The notes under the pieces are model-generated. The model saw nothing but the letters and a program-made list of their open reading frames with translations. It was not told the origin of the DNA and did no database searches. From assembly GCA_963210315.1 (NCBI GenBank), contig OY723291.1, positions 186,001 to 250,000 on the forward strand: a stretch of 64,000 nucleotides of DNA, given 5' to 3'. Each line of letters opens with the position of its first letter. The first letter of the stretch is position 1. The stretch comes from Rhynchopus euleeides (lineage: Eukaryota; Euglenozoa; Diplonemea; Diplonemida; Diplonemidae). Position numbers and translations under genes: made by a program. This document shows, piece by piece, positions 56,001 to 64,000 of this stretch.

Positions 56001-56089
56001 CATGACGTGTTTTGCGTCGCCGCGACAGCGTCCAGTGTGGTTGCCCGCACCGCAGTGGCAGCACACACTACGAACAGCAGTGACCGCAT
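53033..56089 (-). CDS. Type I membrane protein with five pacifastin-like cysteine-rich repeats
   Basis: A single exon of 1018 residues with a signal peptide (MRSLLFVVCAATAVRA). Five tandem repeats of 111-119 residues start at Cys30, 149, 260, 378 and 496. Each joins a CTPYSEPKMC...CGGCNHQC module with a DCNTCSCSDG.LACTKMAC module. The latter fits the pacifastin pattern C-N-x-C-x-C-xx-G-xxx-C-T-xxx-C, known in small arthropod serine-protease inhibitors; inhibition here is inference. Next come three or four looser modules with WCC or FCC motifs (QRAWCC, QREWCC, QRDFCC), then a cysteine-poor region. A transmembrane helix (about 963-985) is followed by YRRRES and a short acidic tail. It should sit on the cell surface or in endomembranes with repeats outside. 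Confidence 0.85.
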   Translation of the reverse strand: MRSLLFVVCAATAVRATTLDAVAATQNTSCTPYSEPKMCIALAGVCYNAAKCHCTQDSFTKCLVDPCTSADCKDGFECVANYCGGCNHQCVKSSVPTKLPAPAAKNACQLPNGTVVAHGSRTAVDCNTCSCSDGSLACTKMACPPAEKCTPYSEPKMCIALAGVCYNAAKCDCTQDSFTKCLVDPCTTADCKDGYECVANYCGGCNHQCVKSSAPKKDCELPNGKLVAHGSRTAVDCNTCSCSDGTLACTKMACPPAEKCTPYSEPKMCVALAGVCYNAAKCDCTQDSFSKCLVDPCTTADCKDGYECVANYCGGCNHQCVKSVSTKLPVPAPKKDCELPNGKLVAHGSRTAVDCNTCSCSDGRLACTKMACPPAEKCTPYSEPKMCIALAGVCYNAAKCDCTQDSFSKCLVDPCTTADCKDGYECVANYCGGCNHQCVKSLQTKPPAPAPKKDCELPNGKLVAHGSRTAVDCNTCSCSDGKLACTKMACPPAEKCTPYSEPKMCIALAGVCYNAAKCDCTQDSFTKCLVDPCTTADCKDGYECVANYCGGCNHQCVKSLQTKPPAPAPKKDCELPNGKLVAHGNSSAVDCNTCRCWDGKLACTEMACVPVPATSTYDCEWSQKTKRVWTGKQRAWCCSEQGVRCGGEADLHGKCEEAVLRGAAGAATSLSKECCSSFGLLCAAPARYNCSAPESEQQREWCCRVRSEGCRVACSADAASVRAMTEGQRDFCCKAKGVACVSLSGEGEGEGSGKAKGNVTDGVPATQVPGQAWRSLRLSLRGAVELVVENPKGLLRRVRLALLKASPALAENPEKLVVTLLGALMAGGRVPPADREQDWAVPIPAAWNTEAHAEERDAVQQHQWAAGVARSGARVASVQQDASTTAEEGFYVQYLVGGDSEGAVDAAVKQVDAELAATTAAATTATTTSDGLALPLRPLGAGNEVVASSSGSGTSDESSSHTWVYAVAGSLGALGMGGLVALTVYRRRESRAVAFSQFSDPTCDDADYEAIEVEQVLV
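54275..56002 (-). repeat. Five in-frame tandem repeats (333-357 bp)
   Basis: Unit lengths in codons are 119, 111, 118 and 118, with a fifth unit that is more diverged at its end (HGNSSAVDCNTCRCWDG). Length changes all fall in the linker after NHQCVKS, which varies from a bare SSAPKK to SVSTKLPVPAPKK. Strong nucleotide identity between units suggests recent expansion or homogenisation. Confidence 0.93.
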
Positions 56090-56381
56090 GGTTGATGTGG
56101 GGCCTGGGCAGTGCAGGTACGGGTTTACTGGGTCTGGGGTTACTGCAGGATGTGTGGTGGTGGTGTGGTCGAAACAAAGAAATCAAAGAAGTGAAGTCTC
56201 CCGTGGCAATGCAAAGGCGGGTGTGGAGTGAGCTGGCACAGGGTGTGAGAGCGGGAGGGTCGGGTGGGACTTCCTGTCGCAGTGTTTTGATCTGCACTCA
56301 CGGCACGCACAACACATTCTGACAGTCAGCTACGTTGGAACCCGCACCACGGGGATGCGGTAGTCCGCTGTGGCAGCGGGC

Positions 56382-57975
56382 TTACTTCTTGCCCTTCTTG
56401 TCCCCGGCAACCTTCTCCGTGGTCTTCGTCACCTTCCCAAGCATGACCACACCGTTGCCCTCCATGATGGCGACACGCGACAGACCCTCGCAGTTCTTGA
56501 AGGTGTCGACAACCAGGGGCTGCACGGGGGCGAACACGACCTCAGCCATCTCGTTGGCCTTCAGGCAGTGGGGCTCCTCGGCCTTCTTCCCGCCGGTCTC
56601 CTTGCCCATCTTCCACACCAGCTGCGTCATGCGCACGGCGGAGCGCCCGGTACGCACGAAGCACACGGGGGTGTAGCCCACCTTCAGCTCACCGGGGTGG
56701 TCCAGCACCTGCACCTGCGCGGTGAAGGTACCAGCCTCCTTCAGCGTCGCGTCCTTCTTGTACACCATCACGTCACCGGTGCGGGGCATGTTGTCCTTGT
56801 TCAGCCCCTTCACGTTCAGACCGACGTTGTCACCGGCCTTCGCGTCGTCGCAACGCTTGTGGTGCATCTCGCACGTGAACACCTTGCCGGTGCACGCGTT
56901 GGCGGCCGTGTGGGTCGGCAGGAACAGCACCTCCTCACCCGGCTTCACAATACCCTGCTCCACACGCCCGGTGATGACATCACCGACACCCTTGATCTGT
57001 GTGTGGTGTGTGGTGGTGGTAGCGGTGGTGTGGGGTGTGAGCGATGGCAAGTGAACACACGATGACGTGAATATTTCTACAGTCATGTAGACAACACACG
57101 AGCAGTTGCTCTTGGTGCAATCCCCACACAACAACCCACCCTCACACAACAGTGTGGCATCATACCTTGTACACGCCGGACACAGGCATGCGCATGGCGG
57201 CGTCGTTCTTGCGCTCAGGCATGCGCACCATGTCGTTCAGGGCAGTCACCAGGGTCTCGATGTGCAGGTTCGACTTGTCCTGCTCGATGACGACGTCCTG
57301 GCCCTTCCACCACGCCATCTTCTCCGACTTCTTCAGCAGGTTGTCACCCATCCAGCCCGAGATGGGCAGCACGGGCACCGACTTCTCCACGAAGTCCTTC
57401 TTCCACCCCGTCTTCATCAGCATGCTCTTCATCTCCTCCTTGATCTCGTTGAAGCGCTCCTCCTTGTACTGGGCCACGTCGCAGTCCATCTTGTTCACAC
57501 CCACCACCAGCTGCTTCACACCCAGCAGGTTGATCAGACGCGCGTGCTGGCGGGTCTGCCCCTGGATCTCGCCGGCCTTGTGGTTGCCACGCGCGATGGC
57601 GGACACGAAGTTACCGTCCGCGGGCACCATCAGCAGCGCCACGTCGGCCTGCGACGCACCGGTGATCATGTTCTTGATGAAGTCACGGTGCCCGGGGGCG
57701 TCGATCACGGTGTAGTGCCACTTCTCCGTGAAGAACTCCTTCGTCGTGCACGCAATCGTCACACCACGCTCACGCTCCTCCTTCTGGCGGTCCATGTAGA
57801 ACGCGAACGCGAAGGACTGCTTCCCCAGACGCTCCGCCTCCTGCCGCAGCTTCTCCATCTCACGCTCCGGGATCCCGCCCAGCTCGAAGAGCAGACGCCC
57901 GGTCGTCGTCGACTTCCCGGAGTCGACGTGACCGCAGATCACGATCGACATGTGCTGCTTGCCATCGGTGGCCAT
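56382..57975 (-). CDS. EFL: Elongation factor-like GTPase (EFL), substitute for EF-1alpha
   Basis: Exons 57975-57166 and 56996-56382 give 474 residues; the intron begins GTATGA and ends CACAG. It delivers aminoacyl-tRNA to the ribosome in organisms that lack or replace EF-1alpha. The GTPase motifs are GHVDSGKS (P-loop), DAPGHRD and NKMD. EFL-specific features include LFELGGIPEREMEKLRQEAE, SFAFAFYMD, ACTTKEFFTEKWHY and ISGWMGDNLLKKSEKMAWW. These differ from EF-1alpha, and diplonemids are known to carry EFL. Domains II and III follow in exon 2 (GVYK/IKGVGDVITGRVEQG). It ends in a Lys-rich tail. The 110-bp element at 58091-58201 lies about 115 bp upstream of the start. Confidence 0.95.
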
Positions 57976-58090
57976 CTTTGCTGTGTTTGAGTCTGTCAGG
58001 TGTGTGTGTGTGGTGTAGTGCGTCGGGTGTGTGATCTGCGGCTTGACACCCCCCGCCCCCCCCCCCCCAAACCGCACGCAGCTCTCCGCT

Positions 58091-58201
58091 GCGGTCATAT
58101 GCAAGTCTCAGAGTTGGGTTAGATGCAGAGATCTGTCAGCGCCTGAAGAGGCTCGAGGGGGCGTGCGGATTAGGCATGCCACTGCGTCTAATCATCCCAC
58201 A
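58091..58201 (-). repeat. 110-bp element upstream of EFL (copy at 61944-62058)
   Basis: It starts GCGGTCATATGCAAGTCTCA and ends in CATCCCAC. It is identical to 61944-62058 except for a 5-bp insertion in that copy near the end. Both copies lie a short way upstream of a minus-strand gene (EFL, ankyrin) and next to C or G homopolymers. It may be a shared 5' element, a noncoding RNA or a small mobile repeat. Confidence 0.9.
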
Positions 58202-59280
58202 AGGTGTGAACATGCCATGTCACTCATACGAGCCTCCTGTATTAGGTGGGTCAAATCCTCCTGCCGACGCTGTGAGGACAGACACCCCAGAACTGATGAG
58301 GACCTCAGCTAATTGTATCAGGGCGATGGACGCTAGGATCGCGGTCTCATCCTGTAAACCTTGCGTCTGCAAATCAGTAAGGGGAGAGCTGCCACACGGG
58401 ATCGGGGTGCCCACATCGTTGGCCCTTCGAGGCCGCCGTCTCACTGGTAGAGGCTAGTGCGACTGTTTTCAAGCCATCCAAGTTGTGTCAAATCAAGCCA
58501 GCAACCGCGCAGGCAGTGGCACACACACGTTGCTGCAAATATACTTCTGGCATCGGAGCCAGCCGGGGCGGGTTTGCGGCGCATGAGACGAAACAGATTC
58601 AGCCGACATCCCAAACCCGGGGCTCACACGCACAGGGCACCTGACCGTGGGTGCTGTGGCACCCGCGCACACACACCTACCTTTTCTGTTTAGTGTCGGT
58701 CACACCGAGCGAACTGATGTCTACCTCCACTGGGCACACACATTTGAAGTGTCGCGTCGAACACACCGAGCACCCACTCTTCTCGATGCGATACACCACG
58801 AGAGGTACGCTGCATGCACTCCTCGAGTGATCTTGGCCCCGCATGAGTGCGCGTCCCTCTTGTGGCTTTCCTCTCACGCCCCCACCCGGAACAAACACCA
58901 CATACTAACGTGTGAGTGTTTCTGACCGAAAAGACACGAGTGCCTCCAACCCTATCGCGGAGGGGTGCCTCGGAATAAAAAGGCAAGACGTTGTTTGCGC
59001 CAAACCCGAAACACTAATGCAACCGGGTGAAACACAAGAGACAGGGGATATCGACAGTTGGTGTTCTTCGAACGCTGAACACCCCCACAGCCGGGCGTGT
59101 GAAGTATTCGCAAAGTGAAAAGTTGTGTAGACTCATACAATGAAGGGGGAAATGGAACTCGAGAAAGCAGGTCCAATTTGAGTCAACGGCATGCGGAGTG
59201 CCGTACTGCAGAGCCACATCTCACCTCATCACAGGTCGAGATATGCAGATTTTCAACACATCCCCCCCTCCCCCCAGGGG

Positions 59281-59312
59281 TGTAAATAAGGCCGACTCCC
59301 GACTCCCGACTC
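59281..59312. repeat. Direct repeat TGTAAATAA + (CCGACTC)n, copy 1
   Basis: TGTAAATAAG followed by three GACTCCC-type heptads. The same arrangement is found at 60330-60359, 1.05 kb away. Confidence 0.75.
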
Positions 59313-59794
59313 GCGCCGGATTTTTTGGGATTGGGAGGGTTGCCTTGCTTCCCTTAGGGAATGTGCGGTATTAGGCACCCCATGGCCAAAATGACCCCAC
59401 TGCGATCCGCACAGACTCCAAATATTCAAAAGAAAGGGTTTTTGGAACACCCGAGGAGGGGGGGTCCCGATGGGTGGGTGGGGGTGTAGGGGTCCCGCTG
59501 GGTGGGACATGGTGTGTGCCTCCCAGTCATCTTCTTCATTACCGGTCTCTGAACTGGGGTGAGTTCATTGCCAAACCACTGCTGTGAATACGGCGCCCCT
59601 TTCCCGCCCCTTTTGCCAGATCCTGGCAGCTCCCAAGAAGAGTTGTGTTCCGCCCCCATCAGGTGGTTGAGCATACCGCAGCGCACACGTGCACAACCAC
59701 ACACACTCCACACAGATACGTCACACATGTGACGCAACTGTTGCGACACACAACATGCCTCAGGTAGAGGCAGTAGTGTTTGACTCACAGCCAA

Positions 59795-60023
59795 CATAGC
59801 TCTCAGTGGGGCCGTGGATGGTGTGGATGCATCCATGCATGCATCCACGGCATCCAGGGATGCCCGAAAATGTCAAAAAATGGATTTTTGATTTGGCATA
59901 CAGGCATTCATCCACTGCAGGCAGGCCTGCATGCAGGGCTTCGGAGCTCCAGGCTGTGTGTGGATGCATCCACAAAATTTGTGGATGCATGCGCTGCATG
60001 CACGGGAAATACTGAGAGCTATG
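59795..60023. mobile_element. MITE-like element with 13-bp terminal inverted repeats
   Basis: The 229-bp element begins CATAGCTCTCAGT and ends ACTGAGAGCTATG, a perfect 13-bp inverted pair. It is flanked on both sides by CAGCCAA (59788-59794 and 60024-60030), a 7-bp target-site duplication. The inside is rich in GGATGCATCC words and has a nearly perfect palindrome near 59965-59988. It has no coding capacity, so it would need a transposase from elsewhere. Confidence 0.85.
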
Positions 60024-60329
60024 CAGCCAAATACTGCTGCCGTGAGTGAGGTGCTCGCAGCGTGTGGGGCGCTGCGGGCGAAGTGGGGGGTTGGCTGGGA
60101 CAGCCAACATGGCGCTGTGCGTCGCGTGCTTCTTCGCGGACCACCTCGCACGCGGGAAGACCCCGCAAGCGCCGAGTCAGTCCGCCCTGACCGAATGGTG
60201 GGCGACTGCTGGAGGGTCCATGGGACTCTCCACGGCAGAGGTGGCCGTACTACAGGATGCGTGCAGGATTGAGTAGGGTTTGAGACCGCCCGTCCCCCCC
60301 AGCCCCCCACCCCAGGTACCTTAGGTGAC

Positions 60330-60382
60330 TGTAAATAACCGACTCCCGACTCCCGACTCCTGACCCCCAAACCTTATTTACA
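60330..60382. repeat. Direct repeat copy 2 with inverted end
   Basis: TGTAAATAA plus GACTCCC heptads at 60330-60359 repeats 59281-59312. It is followed by CCTTATTTACA at 60372-60382, the reverse complement of the repeat's first bases, so the 53-bp unit could itself fold. Confidence 0.75.
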
Positions 60383-60500
60383 GCCCTGCCTCCCCCCCAT
60401 TCCTTCGTGCTGAGTGACATGTGCTGATAGTGTTCCATTTCCTGACCTGGCTACGCCGAACTAACAAAACAGAAATCTCGCGTGCTCTGCCTGTGCGCTC

Positions 60501-60601
60501 AGTCATCGCAACAAGGCAAGGTAGATAGTGCTTGCACCCAAAGCGCGGCCCCAACTGTATTATTCATGTAGCAAGGATCTTGTTGTCGTGAAAAAACGTT
60601 C
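60501..60601. repeat. Dispersed segment, copy 2 (partner 20441-20543)
   Basis: It aligns along about 100 bp with 20441-20543, as described there. It lies just downstream of the ankyrin gene's stop on the minus strand. Confidence 0.6.
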
Positions 60602-60720
60602 TAGCGCCTTTGGCGCGCTTGGTTTCTTTTCTGGCACACCGAGTGGATTCCACTCGAGCAGAGACGTCGTCACAACAGGCGGCACGGTAAGGGCACGGCG
60701 GCACGATCACGCCCTGCACA

Positions 60721-61770
60721 TCATTGCTGCGAGGCGAAAAACTGTGCCACTCTCTCGTCTGCCGACGTGTGGGCGGCGTGCCAGGCAGGGTTGTGCCCGT
60801 CACCGTCCACGGCACCGACCTCCCCGCCACACTCGACAAGCATGCGGCAGATTTCGACTCCGCCGGAGCACGCAGCCACGTGGAGCGCTGTCTTTCCCTC
60901 CTTGTCTGCGTGACGCACATCCGCACCCCGCTCGACGAGCATTTTGCAGATGCCAGCCTTGCCGCCCGCCGCCGCACACATCAGGCTCGTGCGACCCTTA
61001 TCTGCGTCGGGATCGTGCGCTGCTGCCCCACCATCGAGAAGGACACGGCACAACGCCTCAGACCCATCCCGCACAGCTGCACGCAGAGGTGTCAGCCCTG
61101 CATGGCTGCTGGAGGACAGCACAGCCCCTGCGCCAATCAGGCTCCGCAGAAGCGCCTCGTTGCCTGCCTGCACGGCATAGATAAGCACATCGGCAGAGAC
61201 GGGGAAGTGGTACTCCAACAGCAGGTTCACGATGTCGCGCCCATCATGTGTGAGAAGTGCAGACGCGAGAGTGTCAGAAGGCAAGCTGTTTATGCTGGCG
61301 CCGTGCTCCAGCAGCTTCCGAGCCACGTCACAGTGACGCCCGTTAACGGCAGCCGTCAGAGCGGAGTGCGTCACGTTGTGGAAGACAGGCGCGCCACGGA
61401 CCATGACGGAGCGCCTGACGTCCCGCGAGGTGTCAGGGTCCACCCCTGCGTCCAGCAGCAGGGAGGCCACCTCCGCCTCCCCCTCGCGTGCCGCCGTGAC
61501 TAGAGACGTAGCCTGAACCGCGACGCCGCGCTGCTGCAGCTCTGCACGCGCCATCCCGCCGCGGCTGGGGGTGAGTGTGAGAGCGTCGCCGCTGCTGAGC
61601 GCATGCATGCCCTCGCCGGTCAGCGCGTCGCCTTCAGCCCCGCATAGGTCGAAGTCGTCTGCCTCGATGCCGGTCTTCTCTGAGACAGACTGCTTCAGAG
61701 CCGTAAGGGTGCAGGCCTCGCCCACCTGCACCATGTGCTTGTCACCGAGGTGGCACACAACGACATCCAT
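60721..61770 (-). CDS. Ankyrin-repeat protein with ubiquitin-like N-terminus
   Basis: A single exon of 349 residues from a clear ATG. Residues 1-70 look like a ubiquitin-like fold (CTLTALKQSVSEKTGIEADD, then GDALTLTPS). From about residue 85 there are six or so ankyrin repeats; the best are TPLRAAVRDGSEALCRVLLD, TSLMCAAAGGKAGICKMLVE and TALHVAACSGGVEICRMLVE. Such proteins bind partner proteins; the ubiquitin-like part may link to ubiquitin or chaperone pathways, which is inference. No catalytic motif, signal peptide or membrane segment is seen. The duplicated 110-bp element lies 174 bp upstream. Confidence 0.88.
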   Translation of the reverse strand: MDVVVCHLGDKHMVQVGEACTLTALKQSVSEKTGIEADDFDLCGAEGDALTGEGMHALSSGDALTLTPSRGGMARAELQQRGVAVQATSLVTAAREGEAEVASLLLDAGVDPDTSRDVRRSVMVRGAPVFHNVTHSALTAAVNGRHCDVARKLLEHGASINSLPSDTLASALLTHDGRDIVNLLLEYHFPVSADVLIYAVQAGNEALLRSLIGAGAVLSSSSHAGLTPLRAAVRDGSEALCRVLLDGGAAAHDPDADKGRTSLMCAAAGGKAGICKMLVERGADVRHADKEGKTALHVAACSGGVEICRMLVECGGEVGAVDGDGHNPAWHAAHTSADERVAQFFASQQ

Positions 61771-63190
61771 GCCGGGCAGAGGGGCAGGGCGTGTCGCTCC
61801 TGGCAGTGGGGTGTGTGTGGTGTGCTGGGTTTCTACCAGACAGAAACAGTCGGCCCGTGGTCTGGGCTGTGTGGTGAGTAATAATACATGTATTGTGGCG
61901 GGGCGGGGGGGAGGTGCATTGCAAAAGGGGTGGGGGGGGGGGGGCGGTCATATGCAAGTCTCAGAGTTGGGTTAGATGCAGAGATCTGTCAGCGCCTGAA
62001 GAGGCTCGAGGGGGCGTGCGGATTAGGCATGCCACTGCGTCTAATGTAATCATCCCACCAGCAGCACCTCAGTAATGCCAAACTTTGGCACAAGCTCCAG
62101 CCTCAGACCAGCTGCACCCACAGTGTTACTGAGTGAACTCTGGCGTGATCGCCAAGACCACCAGGAGCACATAACGAGATCTGGCACAGCAGACGGGCGG
62201 CTGCAGTACGACCAACAATACGCTTGCAGCAGGCCGAGGGGAGGGGGAGGGGGGGGGGGAGTGGGTTCGAGGCGGGGGGTGTCTCCTATCACCTTGCTAG
62301 CTGTGCTGCCATACAACACATCCCACACCCCGCCCGCTCTATATCCCCCCCTTTCCGACAGCTTTTGCGATGACTACTGCACATAGAAGGAACGGAACAA
62401 ACCGGCACGCCAAAAAAAATGGGGGTGGGGGGGGTATAAGGGGGCGACAGCGGGCCACTGAGCGGCTGAAGAACGCGGTCAGAGAGATCGAGAAAAGGGG
62501 TGGGGGGGTTTTTTTTTATCATTCTACAGGGATGGAGGAGGGGGGTGGGGCGGGGCGTATCAACACAGAGAGAGAGAGAGAAATGAAGGGCCAGTCTCCT
62601 CTGGGCCTTCACCGTCAAAATCGCAGAGGGGAGTGGGGTGGGTGGGGTGGGTGCACATGGTGGTGGTGTTGGTCATGAACTGCAAGTCTCTCTCCTACGT
62701 GGGGTACTCACGCATGACATCACAGAGGGGAGTTTCGCTCGGCGTCAAGCTGTGTGAGGCGATTCACGTTTCTGCACTTCTGCCGAGCGAAGGCCCCAAA
62801 GAGAGGAGAGAGACAATCGGCATCAAGCAGAGAAGCCCACGAGAAACCGCTGCTTATCTTGTTTGGCAGAGAGGTGGGATTGGATCGAGTGCCGCATCCA
62901 GAACAGCGTAGAGAATGCACAGTGTATAAGGTCAGCGGATGGGGGGGGGGGGGGGGGGGAGTCGGTGGCGGTGCTAGCAATCCCGATGTGTGTGCAAAAG
63001 CAGGGGTGGGGGTGGGAGAGAAAGACAGCCAGTGGGTTCGTGCAGGATCTGTGGGACTGTCTTTTTGTCCAGCGGAAAACGGGGGGGGGGGGGGGGATAC
63101 ACGAGCAATGATTAACATCGCTCGCATGAGCACAGAAAGATTTCCGATGACAGCCGTTTGTGAACCAGCAGGACAGATCGAGCTTTCACT
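61771..63190. other. Intergenic, G-rich
   Basis: No gene is supported. Contents are the second copy of the 110-bp element, G tracts near 61932-61944, 62243-62259, 62941-62959 and 63082-63096, and a GA repeat at about 62568-62581. Confidence 0.5.
61944..62058 (-). repeat. 110-bp element upstream of the ankyrin gene (copy at 58091-58201)
   Basis: This copy is identical to the EFL-side copy through GCGTCTAAT. It has GTAAT inserted before the shared CATCCCAC end. Confidence 0.9.
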
Positions 63191-63260
63191 CAGCGCAGGA
63201 AAAGAAAGCAACAGCGATGCTCCTAGTAACGGCGAGTGAACAGGGCAGAGCCCAAGCCTG
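63191..63260 (+). rRNA. Fragment resembling the 5' part of large-subunit rRNA
   Basis: CAGCGCAGGAAAAGAAAGCA and then CCTAGTAACGGCGAGTGAAC followed by AGGGCAGAGCCCAAGC closely match the universally conserved LSU stretch near its 5' end (AGCGGAGGAAAAGAAAC..., AGTAACGGCGAGTGAACAGGGAAGAGCCC). The likeness fades on both sides, and other conserved LSU blocks are not seen in the remaining 740 bases. It is therefore probably an rDNA fragment inserted here, or a very divergent or split rRNA gene. It is on the strand opposite to all genes. Confidence 0.7.
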
Positions 63261-64000
63261 AACCGGCACTTGGCATCGCAAGCCCCCCCCCCCCACCAGA
63301 GCGACCACGAGTCACACAGGGCAGCTGTGGTGAACATGTGGGGGAGTGGGGGGCGAATTAGTATAGCGGGTGCTCTACTTTCTCCGGGCACACAGCTCTG
63401 CACGTCTGCAAACAAATCATATTCGTGTGTGATGGCAAGGCAACCCCGATGAAGTCGCATGTCCCCGTTTGCACCTCGGCATGGCAAGACTCCTTGCTGG
63501 AGAGAAAGAGAAAAGGACAGGGCAAGGTGTGGTGGTCGTGTCACAGAGTCAAGCAGTAAGGCACACAGCGAGCTGTCGTCTCTTCGCCTCTCACTTAGAA
63601 CAGAGCAGGCCAAGGGGAAGGGGCCAGTGAAGTAGAAGTAGAAGGAAGGGCTTCACTCGGTATGCAGGTTGTGTCCGAGATCCAATGCGATACTCGGCCT
63701 GTGTCGTCTGGGAGAGGGGGGGTGGGGTGGTGCCGTTATCCCCCCCGGCGCATCGCGTGATGGAAACGATCTCAACAAGGAGTCGTATGCGACCCGCCAG
63801 ATGCAACGGCATTTGGATGATTTTCTTGGCAAATTTCTGGCTGCAGAAAAAAAGGGTGGGGCGCCATGCAGGGTTTTCGCTAGCACCGGGGGGGTCAGGC
63901 GGTAAAAATATCGGTGCGGTGCTCTTCGAACCGAAAATCGGAGGGGGGAAAAAAAACTTTCCGCGGTGGTGATTTGGGTGGTGATTTGCACCGAAAAATC
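63261..64000. other. Right edge, no gene recognised
   Basis: 740 bp with a C tract (63285-63295) and short G tracts. No further rRNA or coding likeness is visible. Confidence 0.5.

Larger units (their letters stand above)
57976..60720. other. Repeat-rich intergenic region
   Basis: 2.7 kb with no supported gene. It contains the 110-bp duplicated element (58091-58201), a pair of direct repeats (59281-59312 and 60330-60359), a MITE-like element (59795-60023) and a dispersed segment (60501-60601). One small plus-strand frame (60119-60276, 52 codons) is too short to call. Confidence 0.5.

Noticed and set aside
58091-58201. Duplicated element read as a small-subunit rRNA 5' end
   Set aside because: About 17 of 20 bases resemble the SSU start, but the likeness ends there. 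Kept only as a possibility in the findings.
58240-58265. GGTCAAATCCT as a tRNA B box
   Set aside because: No matching A box or cloverleaf could be drawn around it.
60119-60276. 52-codon plus-strand frame between repeats
   Set aside because: It has an ATG and a fairly protein-like composition, but is short, on the opposite strand to all genes and without a recognised family.
1-64000. CRISPR array or bacterial origin
   Set aside because: No regularly spaced short repeats with unique spacers; spliced genes and EFL show a eukaryotic nuclear genome.

Overview
The window looks like nuclear DNA of a free-living euglenozoan, most likely a diplonemid. This rests on four things. First, every host gene I can support (12 of 12) lies on the minus strand, head to tail, as in the polycistronic arrays of Euglenozoa. 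Second, the translational GTPase is the elongation-factor-like protein EFL rather than a typical EF-1alpha; EFL is known from diplonemids and a scattered set of other protists. Third, a calpain has an N-terminal part resembling the kinetoplastid calpain-type domain. Fourth, the retroelement is a tyrosine-recombinase element of the VIPER/Ngaro kind. Unlike kinetoplastids, these genes carry many cis-spliced introns: I placed 17, of which 14 begin GTATG and all end AG. The species assignment is inference.

Layout, left to right (all genes minus strand). 1-4235: no gene, many G homopolymers. 4236-7998: seven-exon calpain-like cysteine protease. 8766-9458: a near-perfect 693-bp palindrome. 9872-14433: a complete-looking retroelement with split direct repeats, encoding a zinc-finger/coiled-coil ORF1, a tyrosine recombinase, and a reverse transcriptase-RNase H that seems to lack the YxDD motif. 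15055-17051: Tousled-like kinase. 18984-19607: secreted cystatin. 22042-26808: large helical protein with an 891-bp internal tandem duplication. 27399-32011: large IQ-motif helical protein. 32861-34513: membrane-anchored App1-type (DUF2183) phosphatidate phosphatase-like protein. 36319-44418: giant kinesin. 46247-48067: secreted protein with two bacterial-type beta-sandwich repeats and a PA14 domain. 49184-50682: serine carboxypeptidase. 51433-52584: large inverted repeat. 53033-56089: type I membrane protein with five pacifastin-like cysteine-rich repeats. 56382-57975: EFL. 57976-60720: repeat-rich gap with a MITE-like element. 60721-61770: ubiquitin-like/ankyrin protein. 63191-63260: a short large-subunit rRNA-like fragment on the plus strand.

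The genes do not form one pathway. Loose themes are proteolysis and its control (calpain, serine carboxypeptidase, cystatin, pacifastin-like repeats) and cytoskeleton (kinesin, IQ protein, helical protein). The gaps are rich in repeats. The most interesting are the 4.56-kb retroelement, the 693-bp palindrome, the 1.15-kb inverted repeat, the 229-bp element with a 7-bp target-site duplication, and a 110-bp sequence found upstream of both the EFL and ankyrin genes.

Limits: start codons are taken as the first good in-frame ATG. Spliced-leader acceptor sites, promoters and poly(A) sites could not be assigned. Several gene names rest on motif recognition by eye without a database search.
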